Source: Symbiodinium natans
Lineage: Eukaryota; Sar; Dinophyceae; Suessiales; Symbiodiniaceae
Length of the DNA stretch: 64,000 nt
Assembly (NCBI GenBank): GCA_905221605.1
Contig: CAJNDS010002398.1
Location: forward strand, 22,501 to 86,500
Direction of reading: 5' to 3'
A program made the position numbers and the translations under genes. Below are positions 13,401 to 26,259 of this stretch, in pieces. The notes beneath the pieces were generated by a model, which was given only the letters and a program-made list of their open reading frames with translations, had not been told where the DNA came from and ran no database searches. Numbering within the stretch: the stretch's first letter is position 1; every line of letters starts with the position of its first letter.

Positions 13401-16400
13401 TCTACCGCACCTTCTCTGCAATGAGACCGGCGACGGCATGAAGGCCCGAAACGAGAATTCTACAAGCCCCATCCGAGTCTCCATTGCAGTTTGACCAACC
13501 AGGGTACCAAAAACAGCACATGATGTCATGTTAAATCAGCCCCCAAACGAAAGCCTCAAACCCCAAGCAGCTGGTCTTCGAACCTCGTCCTGGCCGTTCA
13601 GCCGCCGTCGAGCCACCTGTAAAATGCCCTACAAGGCCCTGCATTCCTTCAGCAATAGTCGGTGAGCTTCAATGAAACTCAACGCCGACAGGAGTTTTTT
13701 CACGCTTTCACTTTTGCCAAGCTGACCAAACTGCCTGGAGCGTGCCAGTCTTGCAAGGAGCGTTCGGCAGAGGGAGCTGCAAGTGAAGCTCCTGCGGAAG
13801 GAAGGTCATGCCAAGCCACGTGACATTTTGAAGCCATGTCGGGTGCCGCTTCAATCCACGCGGCCATGTGTCATGCGGTGTCATCCGGCATATGCTGCTG
13901 CTACAAAATGCGAACAACAAAGAAGTAGGCATGCTTGGCATGCAAGACACCTGCCACGACATGCACGGCACGCAAACAAGTATGAGTCCATTCCTAAATG
14001 CCTTGTGCCAAATCTTGGAACATAGCACAACAAAAACAACACACAAGGCGGTGCACCACACACTATGCAACGATACCATACAAGCAGGCACACGTACAGC
14101 GATATATTCGCAGACAGACACCAATGGAGCTTTGTGTGCGAGAGAGTGTCAGTGCATGAGAACGAAGAAGGGCAAGGGTATGCGAGAGCGGATTGGACGG
14201 AGTTGACTGTGGCCGAAGTGCAGGGAGAGATCGAGAGAGGGAGAGAGAGACAGAGAGCGGACAGCGATAACATGTGAGACGGCGTGGGAAAGAGTTATGA
14301 CCCGAGCAAGTGCATGACTGTCAGCGACTGAACGCGAAAGAGAGCGCAACGAGGAGACAAGAGGAAGAGAACAAAAAAGATGAGAGCAGGGAGCAGACAG
14401 AAGAACAGAGAGGGCATAAGGGAAAAAATAGACAAGGGAGTGGAGGAAATCAAGAGAGAGCGGGAGAGAGAGTGTGAACAAAAGAGAAGACAGAGCGAGA
14501 AGCCAAAACAGGAAATAAGGCAGGGCAAAAGGATAAACGGATAAACCGACGGACAGGCAAGCTGGCACACACAAGCCTTGTGAAAGCCAGGAATCTTCAT
14601 CAAGCACGTGAAGACAATCTTTGATCATCCCTAACCCTATAACCCTATCCCTCACAGAACTGATTTCACAGCGGGACTTCCATGCATTGGTCGTGAATAG
14701 TTCTGAGCTGATTTCGGGAAGAGATGCCAACGAACCACGTATGCACCGTTCCCTGCCCACTCCAATAGATACCCCAAACCCAACAGGTGAGCTTTCCAGA
14801 AAGATGGACTTCCCTTTGCAGCACCTGAGAAGCGGATGCTGCAGCTTCGTCAACTCCGCTCGGCTGCGGGACAGTGGCTTCCAGAAGACTGAGGCACCTG
14901 GAGAACAAAGAATCGCGCACGTCGCATCTCTGGACTGCTGTCGCTTTGGGGTTGAGTATGGGGGTTTGCGCATCTCTGGACTGGCTTGAGTATCGGGCAG
15001 AGCTGCATCTCTGAACTACTCCGAGGCAAAGCTTCGTGCATTTTATCAATCCCTTTTGGATATAAACTGAGAATTTCACTGCATCTCAGCCGGATGTCCT
15101 CAAAGGCGAGGAACATAGAAAATCACAATTAGTGCATGTGCACATACCTTGGGTATGAGATGCTCGTTTATGTCTGTGAGCTACTTTGACTAGCTGGTTG
15201 TTCGTGTATGCTTGATCTAGATCGATGAGATGCGCACGGTAATACCAAGCCCCATGTAGGGCTCGTGGACAAAAAGCCCTCAGACGGATTTACACATGCA
15301 AGCTAGGAAAACGGGAAGACCGATGCCGAGAATGCAAAAACAGATCTGAAAAATCAAACCCACGACAGGCCTGCAAGCCAGATGTTCAAGACTCAGGAAG
15401 GATGTGGCGGCATCTTCCGGACCCCGATGTGCGTAAAAGCGCAGACAAGCACGAGGCAGGGTCCTACAAGCGTTTCTTGCAGGAGGACGGGGTCGCTTTT
15501 GGGGTTGCCATGGATACCTTCTTCGCCAACTCTGGCGTCAAGGACTGGAACTTGACAAGGTAGCAAGGTGACATGGCAACTGACATCTGGCGACCTGAGA
15601 GTTTCCTAATCCAGGGGGGACCAGTGAAACTGCCTGGACCACTGGTGTGCTTGGCAGGGGAGGCTTCGGATACAGCACAGGCCGACCATGTCGATCTCTC
15701 AGGTAACGTCGTTCCAAGCGTCTTGGTGCTCAAATCCTCGACCACGCTCAGCACGAATTCGAGTGGGTTGGTTTGTACGCTTGTCGGAAGTGCGCATGAC
15801 GGAGAGTGTGCTTTCTCTCCGCGCAATCGCTTTCACATCCCACCTTCTCAGCTGAAGGCTGTCCTGTTACCACGCCGAGCCCCGTGAACTATTTGTTCGA
15901 GGCCTCCCGCGCTTCGCGTTCCCTCCGGAAGAGGAGGATGTTAAGCTGTGCTCGGTGCGAGCTCTTGGTTCGCTGTCCCTTCACAGTATTCGCTTTCTGG
16001 CATAAGGCCTGTCTTCGGAACAGGCCTCCATACCCCGCAAAAAGGCTCACACGGCAAGAACAGTCTTAGAGTGAGGCACCTACCTGGAGAGCCCGGGAGT
16101 CCAACCCGAACTTGCTGTCAGAATCTTCGCTGATTCAGAGACTTGTGAAGAAGGGAGCCTTGTAGCCCATGAGGGCTTAAAAATTGACGGCACCTATGTC
16201 ACGGTCGGCCCTCCCGAGATTTGTCTGACAACCGCACCTCCTCCAGCTGAACACCTGGCAACAGGGTCTTCGGGGTTCAGGGGACTTCAGGTTGTGGGGC
16301 AAGTTTGCGTCGAACGGACAAATCGGTATGCGCGATGCTTGGACCCCGTGCTCGCAAGACCTACCCTCCTTTCCCTCGAGCCCGCGGGAAGGCGGGCATC

Positions 16401-16623
16401 TGCGGGAGTGGAGCACAAATACCTTGCAAACCCATGAAACCCCTGAAAAACCCCAAACCCAAGCCCTAAACCTGTAGACTTTCGACCCTCAAAGGCCCCA
16501 AAACTCTCCAAACCCAGCGCCTTGGCCAGGCTCTGGGCCACAGCCATAACGCCGAAGAGACCAGCGTTGAAGGACTCCAAGAGAGAACTCGGGGCCATTT
16601 GGAGGGCTTCAGAGGGCTCTTGA
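10406..16623. other. Stretch without a supported gene
   Basis: Apart from the purine-rich region at 14.2-14.5 kb I recognise nothing. A segment around 15.46-15.57 kb (plus, LQEDGVAFGVAMDTFFANSG) looks protein-like, but is short and matches no family known to me. Confidence 0.5.
14220..14530. repeat. Purine-rich (GA) low-complexity region
   Basis: A GAGA core at about 14225-14260 followed by a degenerate A/G-rich stretch. It creates long Ser/Leu/Pro-rich minus-strand frames that are not genes. Confidence 0.85.
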
Positions 16624-16704
16624 AACCCTAAACCCTAAACCCTAAACCCTAAACCCTAAACCCTAAACCCTAAACCCTAAACCCTAAACCCTAAACCCTA
16701 AACC
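16624..16704. repeat. Interstitial telomere-like block, CCCTAAA
   Basis: About eleven perfect CCCTAAA units, ending abruptly at CCAGGC and followed by a short TTTAGGG-like segment. Confidence 0.97.
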
Positions 16705-17223
16705 AGGCTTTTAGGGTTTGGGGCTTGGAGGGGTTGTAGAACTTCAAGAGGGCTTAGAGTTTTACAGGGTTGTCGGAGGTCACACCAGCAAGAAACCCTG
16801 AACCCCAAGCTCCCCAAGCCTGGACCTTGCACTCGAAACTTCGAAACCCCTAAACAAGTCCTTGAAGCAAGGATTTAACATGCAGCCGACATGAGCCAAC
16901 TGACGCTCCACGGGCATCTCAATATCTGTTGACTACATGAGATGCGTGGACATGTCATGCAACGTCTGCTTGGAAGGTGTTCATCGAAGCACTGCACCGA
17001 GCTGAACAGCTGAAACAGCCAGCTTCAGCAGACACTTTGAACTTTAGCAGATCGCCACATTTCTGATAACATCGAGATGCCAAGCGATTTCCCAACGACT
17101 GCCCTGGTTGCAGGCAGACAACGCCGCATTACCTGAGCTTTCATCGGGAAGTGCTGAGGGGTCAGGAGTACATTCGAGTACATTCCCTTGAGGCTTAGGG
17201 CTTCGGAAAGCGGCTTCCGCGAT

Positions 17224-17345
17224 TCAGTTTGCTGCCAGTTTGCAGGCGACAGGGTCCGGCAGGACTCCCCATCTGAGGCTGTCGGCGAAGACGAGCAACG
17301 CACGCTCCCACTCGGAGCTCTTCTCCTCAGGCCCCAGTCCAAGAT
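17224..17345 (-). CDS. PPR-like exon fragment
   Basis: About 40 codons, minus strand, reading GPEEKSSEWERALLVFADSL and then GVLPDPVACKLAAN before a stop at 17224. The W-x2-AL-x2-F then 9-10 residues then V-x-PD pattern is that of a pentatricopeptide repeat, an RNA-binding repeat abundant in dinoflagellates and mostly organellar. Only one repeat is visible; neighbouring repeats would have to be in other exons, which I could not place. The stop may lie past a splice donor. Confidence 0.35.
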
Positions 17346-17822
17346 TCACAAGATGGAGAAGATACACAGATGTGCCGAATTCCAATACAGCAGCAAAGAC
17401 TTGGTGTGGCGTGGTATGCGTCTTGTACGGTAGTGGAAACGTCAAACAGCCATGTGGGTCTGCCTGTGTGTATACATGTATGTAACGTGTGTAAAGATAG
17501 GATGCGTGCATAGCCATGTGTGGCTTCCAGCTTTAGCGGATTTTTGCGGCTTATCTGCATGCATATGTGTACCCATATGTACGTACGCATACACACAGAC
17601 ACTTAAAGATGAGTATACAGATACGTCATGATACGTCTTCTTCGAGGTGCCCCACAACCCTATTCGTAAGGCCTGGAAGCCCTTGCCACGAATGCGGAGA
17701 GCTTCAGCAGTCGGATCTTACCTTGCATGCCAAGGCGCCAGCGCGCTGACCACGGCGCTGCTCATGTGCAAGCTGACCTCGCCAGTCCGCCACCCTAAGC
17801 ACCCGATATGCCCCTAAGCCGA

Positions 17823-17868
17823 AACCCTACACCCTAAACCCTAAACCCTAAACCCTAAACCCTAAGCC
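17823..17868. repeat. Interstitial telomere-like block, CCCTAAA
   Basis: Six to seven units, the outer ones degenerate (CCCTACA, CCCTAAG). Confidence 0.93.
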
Positions 17869-19019
17869 CCCTGTATGCCCTAGGCCTGGAGGCGACCTTG
17901 CCGAGCTTCAGCAAGCATCCCCAAGGCCAGAGCCCAGTGGTCACCTTTCGACATGAGCTTGGGGTCTTGAGGGGGCCTCGTAAGGGGTTGAAGAGCTTAT
18001 AGGGCTTTGGGTCTAGGAGGGGTCTAGGACTGAAGGGGCTAGGTTTTTGTGGTTGTAAGGGTGAAGGGGGGGAAGGGGGCTTAAGAGGTTTGGGTCTTCG
18101 GGCTGGTCTTAGGAGGTTAGGGTTGAAGGGGTTTTGGGGTAGAGGGGTAGAGGTCGTTTAGGGTTGGCGTTGGCATGCTAGGGGTTGCTGCCTGACATAG
18201 GTTCCGGGTTTTCAAGCCACCCACACCAGTTTCTCCCCCTGCCTCCCTCCTGCACAGCACTGATCGTGGAAGTCAAAAACATTGCGTCCGGGGAGACCTT
18301 CAGGTGTTTCGAAATCTCAGGAACGGACGGCAAAAGCAAGCTAAACCCACACGTTTGCTCGCGGCCATCAGCAGGGAAGCAACAAGTCGATAAGAAATCC
18401 CACGCCTGACAGGCTTCCTCGGAATTGCCTTCCGCTCTCTTTTCATGTTAAATCGCCATGTTGGGCCTTCTCTATCTGCGAGGTCCAGAAAAGCTTCAAG
18501 GCAGATCTCCATTGTGCTGACCGCTGCAGCACCTTCATAGCCTTTTCAGGAAATTTTCTAAAGGTTTAGGCTAGGGTTTTGGGTCAGCTCAAGGGTTACA
18601 GGCTGGTGGGTCGGAGGATAAGTCGGGTCCAGATCTTCCGCTGCAACTGCAAGCGCAGCAAAATGACACTTTTGGGCTCTACAAACAAATACTGCCTTAC
18701 AGCGTTTTGCCCATGTAGGCTGTACGAGTAGAGATGTCCATGGCAACTCTATCGGGCAGTCAGGTGACCAGTGGCAAGGTTTAGCAAGTTCGATTTTTAG
18801 AGTTTCCATGATGCCACATCCAAACTGCCCAAGTGGCTGCACTGTACGTGGCAACATTCGGTGGCAGACCAAATTCTCGCATCTCCTTCATGATGTCCTC
18901 GGCATTGCACACTATGCATCTGGCTTTAAAAACATGCACACCTGCATCTGTGTCTGGTTCGCTACGTGCGATTCAGTGATGAGACACCCGCAGGGAGTGA
19001 GAGAGGGTAACCGTAAGAG

Positions 19020-19024
<5 letters not shown>

Positions 19025-19069
<45 letters not shown>

Positions 19070-19076
19070 GAGAGAC
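19025..19076. repeat. GA microsatellite
   Basis: About seventeen GA units, then GCGA units. Confidence 0.95.
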
Positions 19077-19753
19077 ACTACCTGAATGAGTCAACGGCGT
19101 CTACTCAGTACAGGATGGAACGGGATGGCCATGGCGATGACATCTTCGCGTTCGTGAGTGAGCGCCGGCAGGTGTATGCATGGTATGCGCATGTTCAAAC
19201 CTGTGGTGTTGATCCCCGACCCATCTCAGCAGAATTGACCCCTCAAGGCCCTAAGCCCCGCACGAGGACCGCCCTCCAGCCGGAGGAGTTCCCAAGTGCA
19301 CCTGCTCAGCATCCAGGGCACTGCAAGCCCACAGCTCGAAGCCGGCCTCGCCTATCACAGAGCCGTAGCCTGCGAAGCTCAGAAGATGTCGCCTCTGAGC
19401 AACGGGTGACGGTGAGACGGACTGTAGTCAGGCAAGGGGCTACCCTGTTTTTGCCACCTCCTGGCATCGGCCAGAACTGCCAGGGCCTGCAACATCAAGA
19501 GCTTGCAACATGCTGCTTCCGACGTGCAAAGGGGGTTGTGCAGAAAGAGCCTCTCATAAACACGACGATCACGGTGCGTCGAATGTCACGCGGACTGGAG
19601 TTGCAGTTTATCGGCACGGCTTCCGTAGAGAAAACTGTCTTTGAACACCGAGATACACCGAGGCATTGATCCTCCGGAGAGCTCCGGTCTTCGGGGGTCA
19701 TTCACAATGGCTATTCTGGCCAGAATGTTTCTTCATGAGAGATAATAAGGATT

Positions 19754-19781
19754 GTTGCACGATGTTGCACGATGTTGCACG
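19754..19781. repeat. 10-bp tandem repeat, GATGTTGCAC
   Basis: Two full and one partial copies. Confidence 0.85.
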
Positions 19782-21884
19782 CAATAGTCTATGCTACTCT
19801 GCCTGGATACAAACTCGGCCGACTAACTCTGAATGCGAAGTAGGATTTTCTAACTGGCGTCTCCAACTGAAGGCCAAATATGTACAATCATAAGTCTTCT
19901 TAAGGAACCAGACCAAACCTTGAACATAAACATAGAAACCCTACGCCAATCCCGAACCCGGCCAGCGGCCAGGGCCCGTGAGCGCTAGCCGCCGCAGCCA
20001 GGCCGAGCGCTGCGGCGTCCGGTCCGAAGCGGCTGAAGGCCTTGCAAGGGCTGCGCTGCTGCCCCTGCTTCTATGCTTTTGAAAGGAGTTCCGATGCAGA
20101 TTGGTGCTTCTGTCCGCTTCGACTGTGCTGGTGCGCTTTCCTCGTTCACCGAAATGACGATCTGTCGACATGGGCATTGTAAAGGGAATAGCCGTCGTCG
20201 TGGTCTCTTATGCATTTTGCCGGAATTCACGTCTGTCTTTGTGCCGCGTACGCCGCTCATGCATTGCTTCGGCCCTGCACTGCTGCAACGAAAAAGAGAG
20301 CTCAAGAAGTGCGATTCCCAAGCTTCGCGTGCAAAGCACTGTGCAGGGACCTAGCCTTCTTGCCAGGCTTCATTGAAGCTACTGTGGCTTAATGACGTTT
20401 ATTGCTCAACTGACAAAGCCACAGCATCGGCAAATGCAGCATTTCGGGCCAAGAAGCACGATCGTACCTAGGGTGCTGAGGCTCAGGAGTAGGACAACGT
20501 CGGCATCGCCGCACCGGCCACAATGTTATCTCAAATTCGATTCTCCCCCCCTCCACGTCTGGCCCATCGTTACCCAATTGGCCTCCGACAACTGCTGGAG
20601 GGCAACTCTCCAGGACCTGCTGTGAGCAGCTGCCTCCGGCTACCCCAAGGTGCTCAGGGCTTAGGAGTTCAGTGGCTTCTGGACCCTACACAAGAGAAAG
20701 AGACTAGAGACACTGTTGACGGGACGAAAGCACTTTGAGGCCCTACAACTTTTTTCTATGCTTCATACATGAAAGTTCCCACGAGAAGCGTGACAGCGGA
20801 AAAAATGATTCTCCGGGGCTGAGCTCGCTTTTCAAAGGTGTGAGGAGGGCTCTGGGGGCTCAGCGCAACGCAGCACCTTGGCGACGACACAGAAGGCTTG
20901 GAGATCCAGAGGTAAAGTGCCTCGGCAAGGAGCAGTTCAGAGTTCAGGTTTTTGCGGCCTTTAGGGTTCAAGGTTCGGGATTTAGGGTCTGTAGCGGTTC
21001 AGAGTTTATAGGATTTATAGGTGGTAGTGAACTGCTAGTGACTGATGTGCGATGGTTTGCTTTGCTTTGTGTCCTTGGGTTCTCTTCGCCCAAACGCTCA
21101 GCCCGGGACTGTGTTCCGCCAACGTCACAAGGGAGAGCGATGCTTGCCAGTGTCCACAAGCACCCAGAAGCTTTCCGACCTTGGAAGCCGTTCAGAGATC
21201 CGCATCGCTGATCCCCATGTATCATCATGTATCTCTATCATTTCTCTATCCTCACATCCCCTTTCCCCATGCCTGCAGCCGAGGTCACACTTCTCTGGCT
21301 GCAGGGCAGCCGCAGACGCGCGCGCGCCGCCCATGCAAGCAAGCTCACAGCCTCAGGAGAGGACGGCAGTGGGGCAGGCACTGGGGGCATAGTACGATAT
21401 AGCAAAGGGCAACTTCCGGGCCTAACAAGATCACTTGGGGGAAACCCGGCAGGGGCCTCCTGCCAGGCGCTGGCGCGTGCCTTTGCATCCAGGGAATCTT
21501 GCGAGGAGTTGCATCGTCCCTTCAGATGCAAAGCTGCCCTGTGCCATGGCTCTTTGCGGCGGCCCATGCATAGCCATGAGGTCAAGACGAGGGTTGTTTA
21601 CTGCCCTCTGCTTTGTTGCCATTGCTACGAAGATGGGAACCCGCGGTGATGCAAACGTTCACGGTGGCTGGTAGTTATGCCTCAAGCTGTGGTGGGAATC
21701 ACTGCGCAACTTACATATCGCGACACACGGGGATATCATGGTCACATGTCATTGCTATCCTGCGGCAAACGGACGCTGGACGCTGGATGACGTGGCGAGC
21801 CGCATGTAACTTGCACATCCTGGCGGCGGCTACATGACTTGTCAACTGCCACATCTAGACACTACTTGGAAAAACTCTGGAGCC

Positions 21885-22050
21885 CTACATTCCTACATGT
21901 TGCAGCGTTTCATTGACAAAGCCTCGGGTAACAGGACTGGGCTCCTTGGTCGGCTGCACAAGCAGCGTGGCAAAGGCCCACGCAACATTGGCCACACCTC
22001 TGGGAGGTGCGGGCCGTGCCAAGCTCCATGGCATTTGGTGCCAGCATATG
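21885..22050 (-). CDS. Octotricopeptide-like exon fragment
   Basis: Minus strand, ending at a stop at 21885. It reads PRGVANVAWAFATLLVQPT followed by VTRGFVNETLQHVGM. VANVAWAFATL is the strongest OPR-like match in the window, and the following helix (FVNETLQ) fits the second half of a repeat. It is the most downstream of four similar fragments on this strand, so it may be a late exon of one dispersed gene or an independent relic. Confidence 0.4.
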
Positions 22051-23407
22051 ATTTCACTACCCTCTATTCTGCACTGCATTTATTGCATACTATAGGTGAT
22101 ATTGGATCAACAGGTTGCCAACTTTCGAGGGTGGCCTCTGGTGGGGAAACGTTCTCGGAGGGCGGCATCAAATGTGACAAAACTTAGAACTCACTGTGGC
22201 AGGTGGAAGGCCCCGACGCCAGCGGCTGTCCTATCAGTAGTGCCCCAGGAACAGCTGGAACGCGACAGACCAGCCGTAGCCAAGGAGCCACTCACACGGC
22301 TCCCGGCGTCCCGCGGAGACTGGACCAACAAAATGTGAGTACTATACTATGCACATACACTGTGATATTGGATTATATACTTTTTCGATGATATCTCGGT
22401 CTCCATCGGCTTGCACATCCGTCCGCGCATCTCTGCCTCTGCTTCTGCCTCTGCCAGTCTCGCGCTCACATGCTCTCACCTTCTCTCTGCCTTTCTTTCT
22501 CGGGTTCGCGACCCGTGCGTTCGGGTCCAGGTTTCGGTGACGTAGGAACATGCAGGGGAAAGGCTGACTTCGGTCTCCACACCCTCGCCGTGCTTTGACA
22601 GCCTTCCCTGTATCTGCAAAGACGGAGGGAGGCGGGAAAAAGAGGTAGACCAAAAGCGCCACAAAAGAATATCAAAAAAATGTGCTGAAATGCCCGCAGG
22701 CCTGGGAAAATGAAATACACACATAGACACAACATGAAGTACTTCTAGCCGATTTGCATACATATGTTTTTCATGTTCGGGGCCCACACGCGCATTCCAG
22801 CCACTTTTTCTTCGATTCTTTTGATTTTTGTTCATTTGTTCTTGATTTCCAGCACCCCCGCAGAATTCCAGCCGATTTTTTTAAATCTATGTTTGGATTG
22901 TTTTGATTTTGGAGCTCGACTGTCTTATAAGGAACGAAACATCATCAGGCTAGCATGATGTGCAATCGGGCCTTGTGGATCGGTCTGATGGGCTGCACCT
23001 GACCCGGGCTGAACTCCGGAAGTTCACTGAAAGATGCCGTGCAGTGGGCGACTCTCAGCGAGCTCAGTGCAAGACGCAAGGCTGCGTCCAACGCCTCGCA
23101 GAGCGACAGGTCGACCTGCCAGGCTTGTGTACAGCCCTAAACAGCCTACATGGAAGCCTCGGACAGTGCGCTGATGTCTTCTGGCATGCTTTCACACGCA
23201 TTTCGGGAGCTGCGACATTTGTTTGTTCAGCATGTCTAGGTCAACTGGCAAGGAATCAACTGCATCATGGCCAGGACTGTACAAACATGGTGTGCGCCAG
23301 CGCTGGGCTGAGCGGCAGTGTGGCCATGTCTCAACCCAACAAAACACCCCGCAAACCACCTGAAGCCTGAAGCCCTAAAGTCACCCCTAAACGCTCTGCC
23401 AAGTAAC

Positions 23408-23488
23408 CAACACCCGGCCGGACCTCGGCAGCATTCCTGAGGGCCCACAATGTGTTGGCAACCTCTCTTGCGGCGAGCTGGCTGGCCT
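23408..23488 (-). CDS. Octotricopeptide-like exon fragment
   Basis: Minus strand, starting after an acceptor-like GTCTGTCAG, reading ASQLAAREVANTLWALRNAAE. The EVANTLWAL core is a close match to the OPR consensus. A possible donor (GAG followed by GTCCGG) ends the segment after about 25 codons. Function would be RNA binding if the gene is real. Confidence 0.35.
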
Positions 23489-24211
23489 CTGACAGACCAA
23501 CGCACACAGGGGCCGGGGCAGAGCACAGCAAACAACATAGTAAGCAGCACGCCGGACGGGGCTAGTGGCGAAAAGGATTTTCGTGACTTTTGGTGGACGA
23601 ATGTCTAAAGTGGGAGATATGACAAGTGCCCCTGTGGGTCACACGTACCACCTGAAAACCAGTGACAGTGGCAAGCTCGCCCCCCCAGGACCTCCTCAAT
23701 GCACGTGGCCGAGATTGCTGCCGAGGGCGGCCGGTTTTTCAGGGAGGTCCTGTTGCGTGCGTCGCACAGCGGATTCGGGCTCTCAGGACACCTCTCCGGG
23801 TCATGGGAAAATTCTTCGCGCAGTGCAGCGGCGCAGGGTGACAGGGATGGATCACCGCCCCAGTGAGCGGCACGGGCCTAGATTCTGTGGGATGCGATGG
23901 TGTGTCGTTTCATCTACCACAAAAGTTCCCATACAAGGCTAATGTGAGGGACCCTACAGTAAGCCTAGGGAAGTCCCCCCACCTGGGTCACAAGCCTAAA
24001 CCCCAAACGCAGAGTTTCCAAAATTGATTTCAAAGTGGCCCTACGCCGGGCAAAAGCCAAGATCCCAAAATCCGAGAAACCTCAGAGCCCCCCCTACCCG
24101 CCCACTTAATGTGAAAGTTCAGTACGCAAGCTCGCTGTGGGCACGTGGCCACCGCCCACGCCCTGTTTGCAGTATTCTGCGGTATGGGCCGGCCTTGCGA
24201 GTCGGCTTTCA

Positions 24212-24246
24212 AAGGGCTGAAAGGGCTGAAAGGGCTGAAAGGGGCA
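24212..24246. repeat. GGGCTGAAA 9-bp tandem repeat
   Basis: Three to four copies; being a multiple of three it gives an in-frame Lys-Gly-Leu peptide repeat, not evidence of coding. Confidence 0.85.
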
Positions 24247-25088
24247 AAACAAGGGCTTCAAGTCCGGGGCTTCGGGGATGAGGTTTTCAGGGTTGTGATA
24301 TATCGATCGAGATCTTTCATCTTGGAAGTTCAGATGAAGGACCCACGCGATTGCACCGCAACATCTCCGGCACAAGTTGCGACCCGCATTTGGCTGCGAG
24401 GGTTTGCTCGCCTCGCTTGCGAAAGAACTCGTCTGCAATGGCGGCAGACCTGGACAAAGGACCCTAAACCCTAAAAACCCCAAGATACAAAGAAGCAAGC
24501 TACGACTAGGACAGCACTTTCAGGGGGGCGGGGGACACAGTGAAGCCAGGCCTTGCTTCGGCGTGGGACGCGCCTCTTTTCTCGCCTATCCTCTTTTTTT
24601 CGCTGCCCTTTCTGGCAGTACGTGGCAGTACCAGACACTCCGAGGTCACTGGAACGTCAGTCGTTCATATCGACTGCATCCGGCAGTCATTTGGACTTGC
24701 TGTTCGGCTCGACTTGTGCGCTTATCCCTGGGTAGTTGCAAGGCCCTTTGATGCTTGAGGCGCATTTATCCCATGGATTTCCAGAAGCCTCTGACAAGAT
24801 TGAACACAGTAAGGGGCCATGTAACTACCCTTGAACTTCAGCCTTGCAGCAGGAACTTTGCATAAAGGGCTGAAATGACCAGTCTGCCGTGATCTCAAGA
24901 AGTGAAATGTTCGAGATTAGCCGATGCGAGCCCTCACTCTGCATCAGTGACAATAACAACTCCTTCAGGCGCTGGTGGCACGTTAGAGCCTAGCCGTGCG
25001 GAGAAGGAGCCTTTAGGCTGTAACTGTACTGTACAGTCAGGTTCAACCAGAAGTTCAACCATCTGTAGGAAACTGCGGTGACGCTTGC

Positions 25089-25772
25089 TCAGATCTGCGA
25101 CAGGCTAACGAAACCGATGCTGATGCCAAGTAAGATTGCGAACCCCAGACGGCCCGAGGAAATCTTGTGCGTGGCCGGCGTAGTGTCGACTGGCTGGATC
25201 GGCTGGGCAAGATGATGAAGCTGATGCAGCATGAGGCCCCGCATCTCCTCCAATCGTGGAATGGAGATGCCGCACCAGGGAACAGCCTCAAGGACATTGG
25301 CCTCAAGATTCTGGAGGCCCATGGCCGAGTGCACGAGCACCTTGTACTTACCATCTTGGCAAGCTTGCCTGATGGACCCATGACAGCTTTGCCATGTGCC
25401 ATCAGTGATAAGAACTCTTTGAAGCAAGCGCCCGTTTCCTTCTTGCAGCTGGAGACTTTCTTCGCCCACGCTTTGCGCACGGACGAACTTGGCGTTTGCC
25501 AAGCAGGTCTCAGCCTCATGCATTCCGAAAGAGCTGAAGGTCCTGTACAACTCTCGGCTGCTGTGCGCCAAGAGTTTGCCTTCCCAGGGCTCCAAGAACC
25601 CGAACATGTCGCGAATGACGGGCGACGGGATCCGACCCCGACCACCAAGCTGGAGCTGCTCGGGGCAGTTTCGAAACTTTTGGATCGCCAACTCCAGGTC
25701 GCGGTAGGTCTCTTCAGCAAGCTCCCAAGCCTCTTGAAGTCGGCAAGTCAAGAACTCTTGAACCTCCAGGCT
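25089..25772 (-). CDS. Probable 3'-terminal exon, F-box-like protein of unknown function
   Basis: A minus-strand open frame of about 225 codons ending at 25089. It is preceded by a polypyrimidine stretch and AG (TTTCTCTCAG) just upstream of 25772, a good 3' splice site. There is no convincing ATG, so it is likely an internal start. It reads LQEAWELAEETYRDLELAIQ, then IPSPVIRDMFGFLEPW and LLAHSSRELYRTF, a pattern like an F-box helix set. Next come KYKVLVHSAMGLQNLEAN and IPRLEEMRGLML, and a hydrophobic end (LGFAILLGISIGFVSL) that could be a membrane anchor. Two other frames in this stretch are open too (25055-25720 minus, 25167-25871 plus). I prefer this one for its amino-acid make-up and splice signal. 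If the F-box reading is right it could be a ubiquitin-ligase adaptor, which is inference. Confidence 0.45.
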   Translation of the reverse strand, partial: SLEVQEFLTCRLQEAWELAEETYRDLELAIQKFRNCPEQLQLGGRGRIPSPVIRDMFGFLEPWEGKLLAHSSRELYRTFSSFGMHEAETCLANAKFVRAQSVGEESLQLQEGNGRLLQRVLITDGTWQSCHGSIRQACQDGKYKVLVHSAMGLQNLEANVLEAVPWCGISIPRLEEMRGLMLHQLHHLAQPIQPVDTTPATHKISSGRLGFAILLGISIGFVSLSQI

Positions 25773-26220
25773 GAGAGAAAGTGGGAAAGAATGGGGGCTG
25801 GGTGCAAAGGGACAACTCCCCTAAGTAGAGAAAAAGAGCATGGAGCTGACGCTCTGCATTGTCGCGGCTGAGTGGCCTTTGTGTCGCCAAAGTTGATGGG
25901 TCCTCGGCCAATCTGACTCCAGCCAACCGAAAGATCTGCCTTGACCTCGAAGAAGCACGGTAGGATTTGCCCGACCTTCTGGGTTGCATTCCTGGGTGGC
26001 TTAAGATTGATGATCAAGGGGTTTTTGAGATGTGTTGAGGTGGGGATGCTCGTCAGGTCCAAGTCTCACAGACGACGCAATTTGCAAGTCTTCATCACAC
26101 ACGAACGGCACGTCTTCCTGACCGGGAGGAACAGCAGGGCGGAAAGGCTGGAAACAGCCAGACGTTCGCGGGCAACAAAGCCCCCAGCCCTGAAGCCCCA
26201 AACCACCTCGGCATCCGAAG

Positions 26221-26259
26221 CTCCCCTAAACTCCCCTAAACTCCCCTAAACTCCCCTGG
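26221..26259. repeat. CTCCCCTAAA 10-bp tandem repeat
   Basis: Four copies, the last ending CTCCCCTGG. It resembles an expanded telomere-like word (CCCTAAA plus CTC). Confidence 0.9.

Larger units (their letters stand above)
17869..21884. other. Stretch without a supported gene
   Basis: Degenerate TTTAGGG-like text at about 17.99-18.18 kb and 20.94-21.03 kb, two small repeats listed separately, and no recognised coding segment. Confidence 0.5.
22051..25088. other. Mostly non-coding stretch around one OPR-like fragment
   Basis: Apart from the fragment at 23.4 kb and the GGGCTGAAA repeat, I find no motif. If the OPR-like fragments form one gene, this would be intronic. Confidence 0.4.

Noticed and set aside
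14149-14973. Minus-strand frame of 274 codons
   Set aside because: Most of it is the purine-rich tract read as Ser/Leu; the rest has no motif.
19022-19669. Plus-strand frame of 215 codons
   Set aside because: Starts inside the GA microsatellite (Arg-Glu repeat); the remainder has no motif.
22960-23370. Plus-strand frame of 136 codons starting with ATG
   Set aside because: No family resemblance, and it overlaps the OPR-like minus-strand fragment, which has a better motif.
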